Shown here in pieces: positions 22,841 through 35,440 of a stretch of DNA of 64,000 bases. Under the pieces are notes generated by a model. It was not told the origin of the DNA, made no database searches, and saw nothing but the letters and a program-made list of their open reading frames with translations. The stretch is taken from NCBI RefSeq assembly GCF_949987535.1, contig NC_080066.1, positions 129,436,335-129,500,334 of the forward strand, read 5' to 3'. Numbering within the stretch: position 1 is the stretch's first letter; the number at the start of each line of letters is the position of its first letter. Source of the DNA: Balaenoptera acutorostrata. Taxonomy: Eukaryota; Chordata; Mammalia; Artiodactyla; Balaenopteridae. The position numbers and the translations under genes are program-made.

Positions 22841-25486
22841 ATTAGAAATGAAAAAGGAGAAGTAACCACTGACACTGCAGAAATACAAAAGATCATGAGA
22901 GATTACTACAAGCAACTATATGCCAATAAAATGGACAACCTGGAAGAAATGGACAGATTCTTAGAAATGCACAAACTGCCGAGACTGAACCAGGAAGAAA
23001 TAGAAAATATGAACAGACCAATCACAAGCACTGAAATTGAAACTGTGATTAAAAACCTTCCAACAAACAAAAGCCCAGGACCAGATGGCTTCACAGACGA
23101 ATTCTATCAAACATTTAGAGAAGAGCTAACACCTATCCTTCTCAAACTCTTCCAAAATATTGCAGAGGGAGGAACACTCCCAAACTCATTCTACGAGGCC
23201 ACCATCACCCTGATACCAAAACCAGACAAAGATGTCACAAAGAAAGAAAACTACAGGCCAATATCACTGATGAACATAGATGCAAAAATCCTCAACAAAA
23301 TACTAGCAAACAGAATCCAACAGCACATTAAAAGGATTATACCCCATGATCAAGTGGGGTTTATCCCAGGAATGCAAGGATTCTTCAATATATGCAAATC
23401 AATCAGTGTGATACACCATATTAACAAATTGAAGGAGAAAAACCATATGATCATCTCAATAGATGCAGAGAAAGCTTTTGACAAAATTCAACACCCATTT
23501 ATGATAAAAGCCCTGCAGAAAGTAGGCATAGAGGGAACTTTCCTCAACATAATAAAGGCCATATATGACAAACCCACAGCCAACATTGTCCTCAATGGTG
23601 AAAAACTGAAACCATTTCCACTAAGATCAGGAACAAGACAAGGTTGCCCACTCTCACCACTATTATTCAACATAGTTTTGGAAGTGTTAGCCACAGCAAT
23701 CAGAGAAGACAAAGAAATAAAAGGAATCCAAATCGGAAAAGAAGAAGTAAAGCTGTCACTATTTGCAGATGACATGATACTATACATAAAGAATCCTAAA
23801 GATGCTACCAGAAAACTCCTAGAGCTAATCAATGAATTTGGTAAAGTAGCAGGATACAAAATTAATGCACAGAAATCTCTTGCATTTCTATACACTAATG
23901 ACGAAAAATCTGAAAGTGAAATTAAGAAAACACTCCCGTTTACCAATGCAACAAAAAGAATAAAATATCTAGGAATAAACCTACCTAAGGAGACAAAAGA
24001 CCTGTATGCAGAAAATTATAAGACACTGATGAAAGAAATTAAAGATGATACAAATAGATGGAGAGATATACCATGTTCCTGGATTGGAAGAATCAACATT
24101 GTGAAAGTGACTCTACTACCCAAAGCAATCTACAGATTCAATGCAATCCCTATCAAACTACCACTGGCATTTTTCACAGAACTAGAACAAAAAATTTCAC
24201 AATTTGTATGGAAACACAAAAGACCCCGAATAGCCAAAGCAATCTTGAGAACGAAAAATGGAGCTGGGGGAATCAGGCTCCCTGACTTCAGACTATATTA
24301 CAAAGCTTCAGTAATCAAGACAGTTTGGTACTGGCACAAAAACAGAAATATAGATCAATGGAACAGGATAGAAAGCCCAGAGATAAACCCACACACATAT
24401 GGTCACCTTATCTTTGATAAAGGAGGCAAGCATATACAGTGGAGAAAAGACAGCCTCTTCAATAAGTGGTGCTGGGAAAATTGGACAGGTACATGTAAAA
24501 GTATGAAATTAGAACACTCCCTGACACCATGCACAAAAATAAACTCAAAATGGATTAAAGACCTAAGTGTAAGGCCAGACACTATCAAACTCTTAGAGGA
24601 AAACATAGGCAGAACACTCTATGACATACATCACAGCAAGATTCTTTGTGACCCAGCTCCCAGAGAAATGGAAATAAGAACACAAATAAACAAATGGGAC
24701 GTAATGAAACTTCAAAGCTTTTGCACAGCAAAGGAAACCATAAACAAGACCAAAAGACAACCATCAGAATGGGAGAAAATATTTGCAAATGAAGCAACTG
24801 ACAAAGGATTAATCTCCAAGATTTACAAGCAGCTCATGCAGCTCAGTAACAAAAAAACGAACAACCCAATCCAAAAATGGGCAGAAGACCTAAACAGACA
24901 TTTCTCCAAAGAAGATAGACAGACTGCCAACAGACACATGAAAGAATGCTCAACATCATTAATCATTAGAGAAATACAAATCAAAACTACAATGAGATAT
25001 CATCTCACACCGGTCAGAATGGCCATCATCAAAAAATCTAGAAACAATAAATGCTGGAGAGGGTGTGGAGGAAAGGGAACACTCCTGCACTGTTGGTGGG
25101 AATGTAAATTGATACAGCCACTATGGAGAACAGTATGGAGGTTCCTTAAAAAACTACAAATAGAACTACCATACGACCCAGCAATCCCACTACTGGGCAT
25201 ATACCCTGAGAAAACCATAGGTCAAAAAGAGTCATGTACCAAAATGTTCATTGCAGCTCTATTTACAATAGCCAGGACATGGAAGCAACCTAAATGTCCA
25301 TCGACAGATGAATGGATAGAGAAGATGTGGCACATATATACAATGGAATATTACTCAGCCATAAAAAGAAATGAAATGGAGGTATTTGTAATGAGGTGGA
25401 TGGAGTTAGAGTCTGTCATACAGAGTGAAGTAAGTCAGAAAGAGAAAAACAAATACAGTATGCTAACACATATATACGGAATCTAA
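22697..25486 (+). CDS. Chimeric 929-codon L1 ORF2 frame created by nested insertion
   Basis: The first 48 codons (22697-22840) are the RT palm start of host A (FIPGMQ to [10 protein letters not shown]). The rest comes from the inner L1, joined exactly in frame at 22841 from about ORF2 residue 392 onward. The inner part is uninterrupted through FADDM, the thumb and the zinc knuckle ([18 protein letters not shown]) to the natural stop at 25484-25486. The product would hold a complete RT and C-terminal domain without the endonuclease, preceded by a duplicated palm fragment. It has no promoter of its own and its first ATG is a chance Met in the host sequence, so expression is doubtful. Confidence 0.75.
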   Translation: MRFIPGMQRFFNIHKSISVIHHINKLNNKNHGIISIDAEKAFDKIQYPIRNEKGEVTTDTAEIQKIMRDYYKQLYANKMDNLEEMDRFLEMHKLPRLNQEEIENMNRPITSTEIETVIKNLPTNKSPGPDGFTDEFYQTFREELTPILLKLFQNIAEGGTLPNSFYEATITLIPKPDKDVTKKENYRPISLMNIDAKILNKILANRIQQHIKRIIPHDQVGFIPGMQGFFNICKSISVIHHINKLKEKNHMIISIDAEKAFDKIQHPFMIKALQKVGIEGTFLNIIKAIYDKPTANIVLNGEKLKPFPLRSGTRQGCPLSPLLFNIVLEVLATAIREDKEIKGIQIGKEEVKLSLFADDMILYIKNPKDATRKLLELINEFGKVAGYKINAQKSLAFLYTNDEKSESEIKKTLPFTNATKRIKYLGINLPKETKDLYAENYKTLMKEIKDDTNRWRDIPCSWIGRINIVKVTLLPKAIYRFNAIPIKLPLAFFTELEQKISQFVWKHKRPRIAKAILRTKNGAGGIRLPDFRLYYKASVIKTVWYWHKNRNIDQWNRIESPEINPHTYGHLIFDKGGKHIQWRKDSLFNKWCWENWTGTCKSMKLEHSLTPCTKINSKWIKDLSVRPDTIKLLEENIGRTLYDIHHSKILCDPAPREMEIRTQINKWDVMKLQSFCTAKETINKTKRQPSEWEKIFANEATDKGLISKIYKQLMQLSNKKTNNPIQKWAEDLNRHFSKEDRQTANRHMKECSTSLIIREIQIKTTMRYHLTPVRMAIIKKSRNNKCWRGCGGKGTLLHCWWECKLIQPLWRTVWRFLKKLQIELPYDPAIPLLGIYPEKTIGQKESCTKMFIAALFTIARTWKQPKCPSTDEWIEKMWHIYTMEYYSAIKRNEMEVFVMRWMELESVIQSEVSQKEKNKYSMLTHIYGI
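22826..22840. repeat. Target-site duplication, left copy
   Basis: AAAATTCAATATCCA is repeated exactly at 25871-25885 and brackets the inner L1. Confidence 0.95.
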
Positions 25487-25870
25487 GGGGGAAAAAAAAA
25501 AAAAAAGGCCATGAAGAACCTAGTGGCAAGACGGGAATAAAGACACAGACCTACTAGAGAATGGACTTGAGGATATGGGGAGGGGGTGGGGTGAGATGTG
25601 ACAGGGTAAGAGAGTGTCATGGACATATATACACTACCAAATGTAAAATAGATAACTAGTGGGAAGCAGCCACATAGCACAGGGAGATCAGCTCGGTGCT
25701 TTGTGACCACCTAGAGGGGTGGGATGGGGAGGGTGGGAGGGAGGGAGATGCAAGAGGGAAGAGAAATGGGAACATATTGTATATGTATAATTGATTCACT
25801 TTGTTATAAAGCAGAAGCTAACACACTATTGTAAGGCAATTATACTTCAATAAAGATGTTTAAAAAGAAA
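22841..25870 (+). mobile_element. 5'-truncated L1 nested in host A (class A 3' UTR)
   Basis: A 3.03-kb insertion begins at about ORF2 codon 392, has an open ORF2 to its stop, an A-rich run at 25490-25506 just after the stop, and a class A 3' UTR with G-rich tract and CTTCAATAAAGATG end. A perfect 15-bp TSD flanks it. The open frame and exact TSD make it much younger than host A. Confidence 0.95.
25716..25745 (+). other. G-quadruplex-type run in class A L1 3' UTR
   Basis: GGGGTGGGATGGGGAGGG is followed by TGGGAGGGAGGG, with at least five G-runs and short loops. It is the strongest copy of this tract in the window. Confidence 0.6.
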
Positions 25871-25885
25871 AAAATTCAATATCCA
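25871..25885. repeat. Target-site duplication, right copy
   Basis: Exact match to 22826-22840. Host A's ORF2 resumes immediately after. Confidence 0.95.
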
Positions 25886-27885
25886 TTTATGATAAAAAAA
25901 TAAAACTCTCCAAAAAGTGGGCAAAGAGGCAACATACCTCAGCATAATAAAGGCCATATATGACAAACCCACAGCTATCATACTCAACAGTGAAAAGCTG
26001 AAAGTATTTCCTCTAAGATCAGGAGCAAGACAAGGATGTCCACTCTCACCACTTTTATTCAACATAGCTTTGGAAGTCTTAGCCACAGCAATCAGAGAAG
26101 AAAAAGAGATAAAAGGAATCCAAATTGGAAAGGAAGAAGTAAAACTGTCACTGTTTGCAGATGACATGATACTATACATGTAAAATCTTAAAGGTGCCAC
26201 CAGAAAACTACTAGAGCTCATCATTGAATTTGGTAAAGTTGCAGGATATAAAATTAATACACACAAATCTGTTGCATTTCTCTACACTAAGAACAAACTA
26301 TCAGAAAGAGAAGTTAAGGAAACACTTCCATTTACCATCCATCAAAAAAAAAAAACAAAAAACTTAGGAATAAACCTACCTAAGTAAACAAAATATCTGT
26401 GCTCCAAAAACTATAAGACTGTGATGAAAGAAATTGAAGACCACACCAACAGATGGAAAGATATACCATGTTCTTGGATTAGAAGAATTAATATTATTAG
26501 AATGACCATACTACTCAAGGCAATCTACAGATTCAATGCAATCCCTATAAAATTACCAACAGTATTTTTCTCGGAACTGGAACAAAACATTTTTGCATTT
26601 GTGTTGAAACACAAATGGCCCTGAATAGCCAAATCAATCTTAAGAAAAATGGAGCTGGAGGAATAATGCTCCCTACCTTCAGACTATACTACAAAGCTAC
26701 AGTAATCAAAACAGTATGGTACTGGTACAAAAACACACACACAGATCAATGGAACAGGATAGAAAGCCCATAAATAAATCCACACACTTATGGTTAATGA
26801 ATCTACAACAAAGGAGGCAAGGATATACAAGAAAAGACAGTCTTTTCAACATATGGTGCTGGGAAAACTGGATAGCTGCATGCAAAAGAATGAAATTAGA
26901 ACATTCTAATCTAATTCTAATGCCATATACAAAAATCAACTCCAGATGGACTAAATACCTAAATATAAGATTAGATACTGTAAAACTCCTAGAGGAAAAC
27001 ATAGGCAGGACACTCTTTGACATAAATCGCAGACATAATTTTTTGGATCTGTCTCCTAGAGTAACGGAAACAAAAATAAACAAATGGGACCTAATTAAAC
27101 TTAAAAGCTTTTGCACAGCAAGGGAAACCATAAACAAAATGAAAAGACAACCTACGGAATGGGAGAAAATATTTGCAAATGGTGCAACTGACAAGGGCGT
27201 AATTTCCAAAATATACAAACAGTTCATACAGCTTAATATCAAAAAAACAAACAACCCAATCAAAAAATGGGCAGCAGACTGAAATAAACATTTCTCCAAA
27301 GAAGACATACAAATGGCCAATAAGCACATGAAAAGATGCTCAACAGCTAATTATTAGAGAAATGCAAATCAAAACTATAATACAATGAAGTATCACCTCA
27401 CACAAGTCAGAATGTTCATCATCAACAAGTCTACAAATAATAAATGCTGGAGAGGGTGTGGAGAAAAGAGAACCCTCCTACACTACTGGTGGGAATGTAA
27501 ATTGGTACAGTCACTTGGGGAGAACAGTATGGAGGTTCCTTAAAAAACTAAAAATAGAACTACCATATGATCCAGCAATCCCGTTCCTGAGCATATATCC
27601 TATCCAGAAAAGATGAAAACTCTAATTCGAAAAGATACATGTACCCCAATGTTCATAACAGCACTATTTATAATAGCCAAGACATGGAAACAACCTAAGT
27701 GTCCATCGACAAATGAATGGATAAAGAAGATGTGGTACATATATACAATGGACTATTACTCAGCCATAAAAAAATTGAAATAATGCTATTTGCAGCAACA
27801 TGGATGGACCTAGAGATATCACACTAAGTTAGGTCAGACAGAGAAAGACAAGTATCATATGATATCACTTACACACGGAATCTAA
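25886..27885 (+). pseudogene. L1 ORF2 of host A, 3' part
   Basis: Host A's RT resumes at 25886. A frame at 25917-26183 still shows FADDMILYM before a stop, followed by short frames for the thumb and C-terminal region (26421-26624, 26716-27282). The stop equivalent is at 27883-27885. Frameshifts and stops are frequent, in contrast to the nested copy. Confidence 0.85.
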
Positions 27886-28105
27886 AAAAAAAAAGATACA
27901 AATGAACTTATTTACAGAACAGAATTATACTCACAGACATAGAAAACAAACTCATGGTTACCAAAGGGGAAAGTGGGGTAGGTGTAAATTTGGAATTTGG
28001 GATTAAGAGATATAGACACTATATATAAAATAGATAAACAACAAGGACCTACTTATAGCACAGGGAACTATATTCAATATCTTGTAATAACCTATAATGG
28101 AAAAA

Positions 28106-28159
<54 letters not shown>

Positions 28160-28235
28160 GTATAACTGAATCACTTTGCTGTATGCCTGAAACACTGTAA
28201 TCAACTATAATTAAATTAAAAAATAAAAACCAAAA
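27886..28235 (+). other. 3' UTR of host A
   Basis: An older L1 3' UTR type: GGTTACCAAAGGGGAAAGTG, AACAAGGACCTACTTATAGC and ACAGGGAACTATATTCAATA, then a TA microsatellite and CTGAAACACTGTAATCAACT before an A-rich tail. It differs from both class A and class B. Confidence 0.75.
28107..28159. repeat. (TA)n microsatellite, about 26 units
   Basis: An uninterrupted TA run inside host A's 3' UTR. The tyrosine/isoleucine-rich open frame across it is an artefact of this repeat. Confidence 0.95.
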
Positions 28236-28387
28236 AAACCTTGGTTTCTTTTTCTCTCCCCTTCAGTGAGGATTCAAAGTTAATGTTTAATTCATTTGTT
28301 TTTGAGTTTTTAGGGTATTTACCCAAACTATTTGATTTTTTAAAAATTATTTTTGAGTGTATGAAAACACTAACATGATTCTAAAAG
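28236..28387. other. Short unique or old-repeat flank
   Basis: A+T-rich and unassigned. It may belong to the old antisense L1 that continues after the solo LTR. Confidence 0.3.
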
Positions 28388-28813
28388 TGTTGGAGGAGGT
28401 CATAAGAAGACATGACCACTGGCTGACCCTGAAATGGACCTGGGCAATGGGAGGTTCCTCACCCCTTCCCCTGTCCTAGGAATGTGTATTCTGCTTGCCT
28501 TCCCCATGCTAGAAGCTGCCCAAGGAAGATACAGCCTTGAGATAGTAAGGTGTTGTTGAGACCATCTGGACGGTACACATGACTGAACCCAGTTAAGGCC
28601 TCTCTGTAAACTTTTAAGATTCTGGCAGGTGGATGCAGAGATCTATTCATTTTGTAGCTGCCCAAGACAAGCCTCATAAGTCGCCTTGCTTATTAAACTT
28701 TCCACCTACCAATCTGGAGTGATTGGCCTCTTTCTTTGGTCTCTCCCTGCCTTCCCCATATGGGAGACTGTTTCAGATTTCACCCTGGAAGCTCCTGGGG
28801 TTGTGAACCAACA
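28388..28813 (+). mobile_element. Solo LTR of an endogenous retrovirus (ERV1-like)
   Basis: The 426-bp block starts TGTTGG and ends CCAACA, a matching terminal inverted repeat typical of retroviral LTRs. The interior has an ATTAAA-type signal near 28690 (CTTGCTTATTAAACTTTCC), then a pyrimidine-rich U5-like stretch. AAAAG-like flanks are compatible with a 4-5 bp TSD. No retroviral gene is present, consistent with recombination between the two LTRs of a provirus. The class is inferred from general form only. Confidence 0.7.
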
Positions 28814-28849
28814 AAAAAGTCAGAACTGCACACAATACTAAAGATACTC

Positions 28850-29330
28850 TTTTTTACTTTGCTTTTTCACCTAATACTTAGTATATCCTAGACATCACTC
28901 TATATTGGTTTATAGAATCTTTCTCATTCTTCTTTTTCTTAAACAGAAATGTAGTACTCCACTGTGTGGCTGAACCAGCTTTTCAACCTCTCTCCAATAT
29001 GAGGTAATATAGGAGATTGCAAACAATTACAAATAGTGCTGCAATGAATAAATGTGCATAAATTTTTATATTGTTGGGCATATCCTTAAGGCAAATTTCT
29101 AGAAATGGGGTTGCTGTATAAAGAGGGTAAACACATATATAGTTAAGTTAGATATTGCCAAATTTCCCTCCCTAGAGATTGTACAAATTTGAATCTTCAC
29201 CAGCAATGTAAGAGAGTGCTTGTTTCCTTACAGTCTCACCAAAATTTGTGCTTTCAAATATTGATCCGGTTAGTGAAAATAAAAGGAAAATTTTTATTAG
29301 GATAGTCTCAATTTTTACTTCTCTGGTACA
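28850..29330 (-). repeat. Old L1M 3' end, antisense
   Basis: Plus-strand motifs GTAGTACTCCACTGTGTGG, ATAGTGCTGCAATGAATAAA, TTCTAGAAATGGGGTTGCTG and ATATTGCCAAATTTCCCTCC match the usual reverse-complement of an old L1 3' UTR. Diverged, no reading frame. Confidence 0.75.
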
Positions 29331-31439
29331 GCGCTACAGGAATTCAAAGTATTTTCAACCGTTAGATATCTAAAACATAATTTGATATCTAATAAATGAA
29401 ATATTTAAAAGCAACTTTACCAGCAATTATGTATTATCTTCCACCCTAAAAATAAAAACACGTGCCCATTGTTTTGTCCTGCAACCCTCCACCTGGACAG
29501 TATCTCATTTCCTGTATGCTGTGTCTTCTTTGAGTTTGCTAATGATTTTTTTCTTCCTTTGTGAACATTGTACTCTACGTTAAAAGTTTTGCCTGGCAAT
29601 CCATTCTTAGCATGAAGGGTCAGTAAACACCAGTCTCGCATGTTTGAGTGATAGGGGTAAACCAAACTTATAGGAAGTAAAAACCAAACTAAGAAAAACT
29701 CAAAAGAATTCCCCAATATAAACCTTTGCATCATAGCACTGGGTGGAACCCAATGCACAGAACTCTTTACCTAAATTAGACTACATTATTTACAGACAGA
29801 TCATAAAAAAAGCATAATGCAAGTATTACAAGAGTGAAATTATAAATTTAGGAATAATTTTATTAGCAAATGAATGGAACCTGTGTGGCAATAATATTGC
29901 AGTGAAATAAATGCACCTCTGGATGATCCTCCATGACTGATTCTGCTACTCTTCAATGGATCTGAAATCAGAGCGGGCTATTTTAATCTTTCACATGGCT
30001 GCCTTCCCAGGCATGTCAAGTACTCGCAGATTTTAGATTCATCAGTCCAAATCTCTTTTGCAGTAGTTGTTCACTTTGGGCCTTATAAGCTAACAGAGAT
30101 ATGCCTGTCACAAAATATGAATGGCTGCATCTTTTTCTTTCTATCTCTCATTGCAGCTGTTATTTCTAGAATGTTGGTACATTCAGAATATATAATATAT
30201 TGCATTGATTTGCCTGCTACTTAAGCTGGTTTCATGTATGAAAAAGCAAAAGGTTTTGTTTAAAATATTATAAGTGGAATGAACTTACAGTAAATGCTAA
30301 ATGTTTTCATTATAGATAAGGTATATACCAGTCTTGAATCTCAAAAAAAAAAAAAAAATTCCTAATCTTCTCTTTTTGTCTATAAACAATGCAAATTGCT
30401 TATAAAACACAAGAGACAAGAGAAAAATGAAATCTCACTTCTATAAAATGAAATTAAATAGAGAATATTTTTATAGTGGATTTTACACCCACACAGATCA
30501 CCAAAAGCCATCTCTTTTGGGCGTTTAATTTAAATTTTCATTGTCATTGTTTTTAAGCCTCTTTATGTACAAAATGATAACCTTGCAAATCCTATAATAA
30601 GAGATAGATTACTAACATCTATGTAAGAAAATTCAGTGACTATTCATTCTCAAGTACAGTCAGAATTCTGTGTTATCTAGACATTAAATACCATAAAATT
30701 TATGTGGCTGAGAATCAAGTAACCTTGAATTTTCTTATTATCAACAAATATTTATTGAATATCTAACCTAGTATAAGAAATTGTAGCATAATGATTTGTA
30801 TATTTACTGTACACAGACTTATTTTATATAAGCATTATTTTAGAAACATACAAACTCTCCTTAAAGAGATACTTCATCTTGTCCTAGATAAGCAGAAGAT
30901 ACAGATTTCTGATTTCTCCCCCATAACTGAAAAGTTAGTGGGAAGATTTCCCTGAGGTTATGGCTTAGTTGGTGAGTAAAACGTTGATAGGGGAAGCCAC
31001 AAGTTAGAAGAAAATATAAATTAAATAGGAATAGTTACTTCTGGTTTTCATTGGAATACAAATGAAATATTATTATCAATTTTGTCAACTCATGTTTCTA
31101 TTACTTTTAGTCATTTGCTCCTTTGACATCCTATAGTTGTATGCAGTAGTTCTTTAAGATTTAACAATTATGTGTCTAGTTTCTTCCATGACTCATTTTG
31201 CCACCTTCATACAATGTCACCTGGTGACAGAGAAAAATATATCATTGTTTCTAACTCCCCACCCCACAGACCCCATAATCCATACCAAAACTGGGCAATA
31301 TTAGGCATTCATTTTGAAATCTACCTTCAGTTCCATTTGGAAAGTAATTTCATTTAGTCTATTCTTTGAAACAAAAGGAACTTTAAAAATGTTCCAGATA
31401 TTATTTTAATGTTTGATGTTAGCCATTTTCTGGAACTCA

Positions 31440-31650
31440 TATATTTATATAATATATATAATATATATAAAATCTTGGTAAATATATAAAATATAAATTA
31501 ATGTAAATTATGTAAATATTAAAATATAAATGCATTTATAATATGTAAATATAAAATATAAATGTATTCATAACATATAAATATATTAAATATAAATGTA
31601 TTTATAGTATGTATATATACTATATGTAGTTTATATGTAAAATATATCAC
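31440..31650. repeat. A+T-only low-complexity block
   Basis: Irregular TATAAA/ATATAAAT units with almost no G or C for about 200 bp. Degenerate repeats such as AAATATAAATGTATT recur every 40-50 bp. Confidence 0.75.
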
Positions 31651-32104
31651 TATAAAATTAATTATAGGATATTTTTCACAGAGATTTTTATAAATGCTTA
31701 TAGAAAAGTTATAAATTTTCTCAAATGGGCAACAAAATTATAATTATCTGGTTCTGTATTGCTTCTAAACTATTGTATGAGTCTTCAATCTTCAGGATGG
31801 AGTTGAAGACAGAGAGGACAAAAATAGAGTCCAAAATTGTAATCTTAATTGGGTTTCTTTAGCAGAAATGTTCAATCTTTAGATTTCTAGGCCAATTCCT
31901 TTCACTTCTCCAAAATTGACTTGAGTATTTGGAATAGGATTTTGCTTCACGGAGCCTCATTGCTTGAGAGAAGATGTACTTGGATCTATTTACTGCTCTC
32001 CTGTAGTTTCTCTCATCTCTATTTTGAATTAGTAGTTGGATTGGTGACTGCTGAGATGTATTCGGTTCCACCTGAGTGTTAGTGGTAGATGTGCAAATGT
32101 TGAA

Positions 32105-32160
32105 ATGCAACTGGTCTCATCTGAGTGCTGGGATGCAACTGGTCCCACCTGAGTGTTAGG
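32105..32160. repeat. 28-bp tandem repeat, two copies
   Basis: Units at 32105-32132 and 32133-32160 share ATGCAACTGGTCYCAYCTGA and GTGYT. A third partial CCACCTGAGTGTTAG copy lies about 50 bp upstream near 32066. Confidence 0.8.
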
Positions 32161-34414
32161 TATAGCCGGGTTGGGGCTCATCACTGAAGTCCATGTCTCC
32201 AGTCATTTCCTACAATCTCAAGTTTTCTGCCTCACCTCCACCTAGGCCACCAGCCCTCTCAGATACTCTGAGTCTCTACATGGGGCATGTGGAGACCTGT
32301 GGCTTGCTTACCTATGGGGTAGAGGCTTCAGGGACAAATGGTGATTCTGGCTCCTTTGGATAGGTGTTGTCTATTATTGCAGGCCATACTGCCAATCGCC
32401 CTATGGATAGGGCATCTCCTAGACTCAAGCATGCCAGAGGGCAGATATTCTCACTCCTCATCCCCATACTAATCTGGATAATCTGGATATCTTTGAAGTG
32501 TCCCCACCAACTTGAGGTTCAGTTCCTAGAGAGACTGGTACCTTACCCATTTGATCTCCTTCCTCTTTCCTCTCCTGTTTACTTTTTCCTACAAGCCACT
32601 AGAAACTGAAGGGTCAAGCTTCAGGTTTCTTACATCCTCAGCATTATTACCTTATTTTATCTAGTACAACAAATTTAGTTTTCATGAACAGAGAGATATC
32701 CTCTCAACATTTTGAAGAATTCAAAGTACAGTTTCTTTTAATCTCGATTCATGAGATATTAAAAGAAATCTAAGAAAATTTAGGAAAGCCTGTCTTTCTT
32801 CACAAATTCTGCAAAATCCTGCTTTAAATAACAAAACTTGATATTTATTTTCTCTTTATTTTTGCATTTTCCCATAACAACTGCATTTTTCACCTCAACC
32901 TTTAACAACCAACCAACCCCAAGGCAGATAAAAATTCTAGGTCAAATAAAGAAAAGTTTAATCACATAAAATGCCAAAGGAAGAAAAGCACTTTGGTGTA
33001 GTTTAGAACAATATCACGATTACAAGTGGATGAGAACAACATTGATTTTTCATAATTGTAATAATCATGTATCATAGCTTCTTAGAGAAGCCTCTTGTCA
33101 AATCCAGAAGTGGGAATTTACAAAAGTATTAAGGAGCAATTAGTCAGTAACGGTCAGAATAAATATTCAAAGTCTTCATCCTAGTGAAAGACAATACAAA
33201 GCTGTCAACTCACTACCTTTGGAATTCAACTATGCAATGAAAGGTTTACAGGAGGAGTTTAAAGTCATTTCATCTAGCCATGACCATTAACCAACTGCAG
33301 TGAAGACAGAGTGTAACACAATACCCCAGACATGGTAACTGCTCAAAAACATTTATCAAATGAAAGAACTAGAAAATGTCTTTGTCATTAAGAGAACTAT
33401 TGTTGGAAACACTTGAGCATCAAATGCAACAACATGTCCATGTCACACAGGCCTGGTGAGCTCCAACCATTGTTCTGGTATTAACGTCAAGTGCCATTTA
33501 TAAAAATTATCATAAGCTTATAATTCATTACCAGTTTATAGAGCACTTCATTATTGGAAAATGACATAAAATATCAGGTAAACATAAATATCTAGAGAAA
33601 ACCTCCCATCAAAATGGCTGTGGCAAGTCTTAATAGTTGTGAGACTTCAGAGGTTTATCATTTATTTCACTTCACTATAGACTAGTGTGGCCTTGTTAGC
33701 AATACGTTGGGTCCTCTAAGTTAATTTATTTTTTGTTTTCCAGTTATTTTATTAATTTCAGCACCACTTTCATAAATTAATAAGAAAAATACGTATATAG
33801 CCCCAAAACTCTATCAGCTTGTCTATTCTCAGCATAGGGACAATGTTAGTTTTAGAAACAGTTTTTATTTTCCTATAATCTATTCAGGGCATCTGAACTC
33901 AGCAGCAAAGGGGGAAACCCACAGGGTACTTAACAAAGGAGTCACTCCCGATCACAGAAGTGGTTTTCTTGGAGAAGTTATTGAGTTCACCATTCGGTAA
34001 ACATGGTGCTGTCTTGCTGTGGGGCTGCTCTTGCTCCATTCTACACGGTGGCAGCCAGGTGTTACTTTCCTTGCTTTCAGACCTCTCACGACCTCTCTGT
34101 CTCCTTACCATTCTGAACTTAGCTAGTTCATTCTGGCTGAATCTCATTCAAATCCAGTTTCTGATCACTCAAGGCAAGGGATGTTTTAAAGAAGGATTTT
34201 GCTGGCACCTACTTTTCCATCAAGTGTTAAAAAACTTGAGGGAGATTCATTTATATTATAGAGCAAACTTGTCACCTGCTGCCTTTACCTTTGAAGTCCT
34301 CTTGTTTTATATAATAAGAAAATTAATTTAGTTTTTTCTCTCATGTTTTTCCATTATACAAAGTGAAGAAAATATTGTGTCTTAAAATTCAAAGACAAGT
34401 TACTTTTGTCTGCA

Positions 34415-35440
34415 GCATGATGGCAGCCTGCATCATTTGCCTTTTTTTCTCTTCTTGATTTGCAGCTAATTGGACATACATAACCAAACCCAAGTGCCTC
34501 TGCCTTTTATAACAGGACAGCCAGGATTTTCTACCCACCTGTGCCTCCAAAGCTGGGCAGATAAGACCTCAGTGGGGATGATGGATCCTGGGAGTCAGTG
34601 AGCCTGCCCTAGCTCCACTCATGTCCATCAGGAAAAAGGGAACTGGGAGAGAGCAAAACTGGGTGGATATCCACAGATCACAGATAATTGGTGGAGGCCC
34701 AGCCTGCCTGATAGGGGACTCTGGCATGCTGTTGAAGAATAAAGACAAGTTTTGAGGCAGAGGACACAGAGGAACTAAGTCAGCACCTCTCCCCCAGGTG
34801 ACATTAGAGGCCACCTCTTTGGCAGTGGAGGTAGAAAGTGAAAGTGTTGAGTGACCATCCAGCTGCCCCAGTTGTTCTGGATGCAGGTGGAGGGACCTAT
34901 TTCTCTTCACCAGGAGGGCACTCAGTGACTGGTGGGGGGGCTGGTGAGAAATAGAGAGAGTCAGACAAGACTGTCAAAGGGCACTGAAGGAATGCATTCT
35001 CTCCTTTGAGGTTTCAGCAGGAGGTCTGCCCATGGACCTCTGGGAGTGTCCTGCTGGAAGATCCCTCTACTAGACTCATGGGCAACCCCCAAAGCCTCAT
35101 GTGCTGAGCCCATACCTCCCCTCACTCTGCTGTCAGTTCTGTGTGCTCAGAGAGCTCTAGCTCTGGTAGGAGAAAACACAAACTTGAGCTGTAGCGCCAC
35201 CTTCTAGAACACAAAAGAAAAGATTCTAATTACCAGCCTGTTGAATTGTAAGAAACAAAACAAAGTAAACATAAGATCTTAACTAAGAAAGTAGTCTGCT
35301 ACTTTATGTGAGAAAACAGAAGCATATACTGTCAAACACCATTGAAAAATCAGGGAAATATGGTATCACAGAGAAAAAAATTCTCCAGTAACCAAACTCA
35401 AAGGCATGGAATATTGTAATCTAATTGATTTAAAAAAATT
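34415..35440 (+). promoter_or_regulatory. Decayed L1 5' UTR of host B
   Basis: A G+C-richer segment precedes ORF1. It has a GATGGCAGCC head near 34420 and a TGAGCTGTAGCGCCACCTTC motif near 35188. The exact start is uncertain. Promoter activity is unlikely after this much decay. Confidence 0.5.

Larger units (their letters stand above)
18030..28235 (+). mobile_element. Old 5'-complete L1 (host A), interrupted twice
   Basis: An old L1 runs from a 5' UTR beginning near the AAGATGGC motif, through ORF1, a ~470-bp spacer and ORF2, to a 3' UTR ending about 28235 in an A-rich tail. It is interrupted by an L1 tail at about 20104-20290 and by a 3-kb L1 at 22841-25870. Without these the element is about 7 kb. 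All reading frames are decayed. No convincing TSD was found around the outer ends. Confidence 0.85.
29331..34414. other. 5-kb stretch with no recognised gene
   Basis: Longest part of the window with little recognisable repeat. It holds an A+T-rich block (31440-31650), a 28-bp tandem repeat (32105-32160) and a possible L2 tail near 33300-33370. Open frames such as 29417-29758 (minus), 33960-34331 (plus) and 33899-34147 (minus) have no motif, homology or splice context that I recognise. Confidence 0.5.

Noticed and set aside
27997..28200. Open frame with an Ile-Tyr repeat
   Set aside because: It is the (TA)n microsatellite inside host A's 3' UTR.
18030..28235. TSD around host A (GTTCCTTGATC near 18028 against ACCTTGGTTTC near 28237)
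   Set aside because: The match is too weak and A-rich to call.
29417..29758. Minus-strand 113-codon frame
   Set aside because: No motif or family recognised and no regulatory or splice context.
33960..34331. Plus-strand 123-codon frame, with a minus-strand frame over the same bases
   Set aside because: No domain, splice context or recognisable family; both strands open suggests chance.
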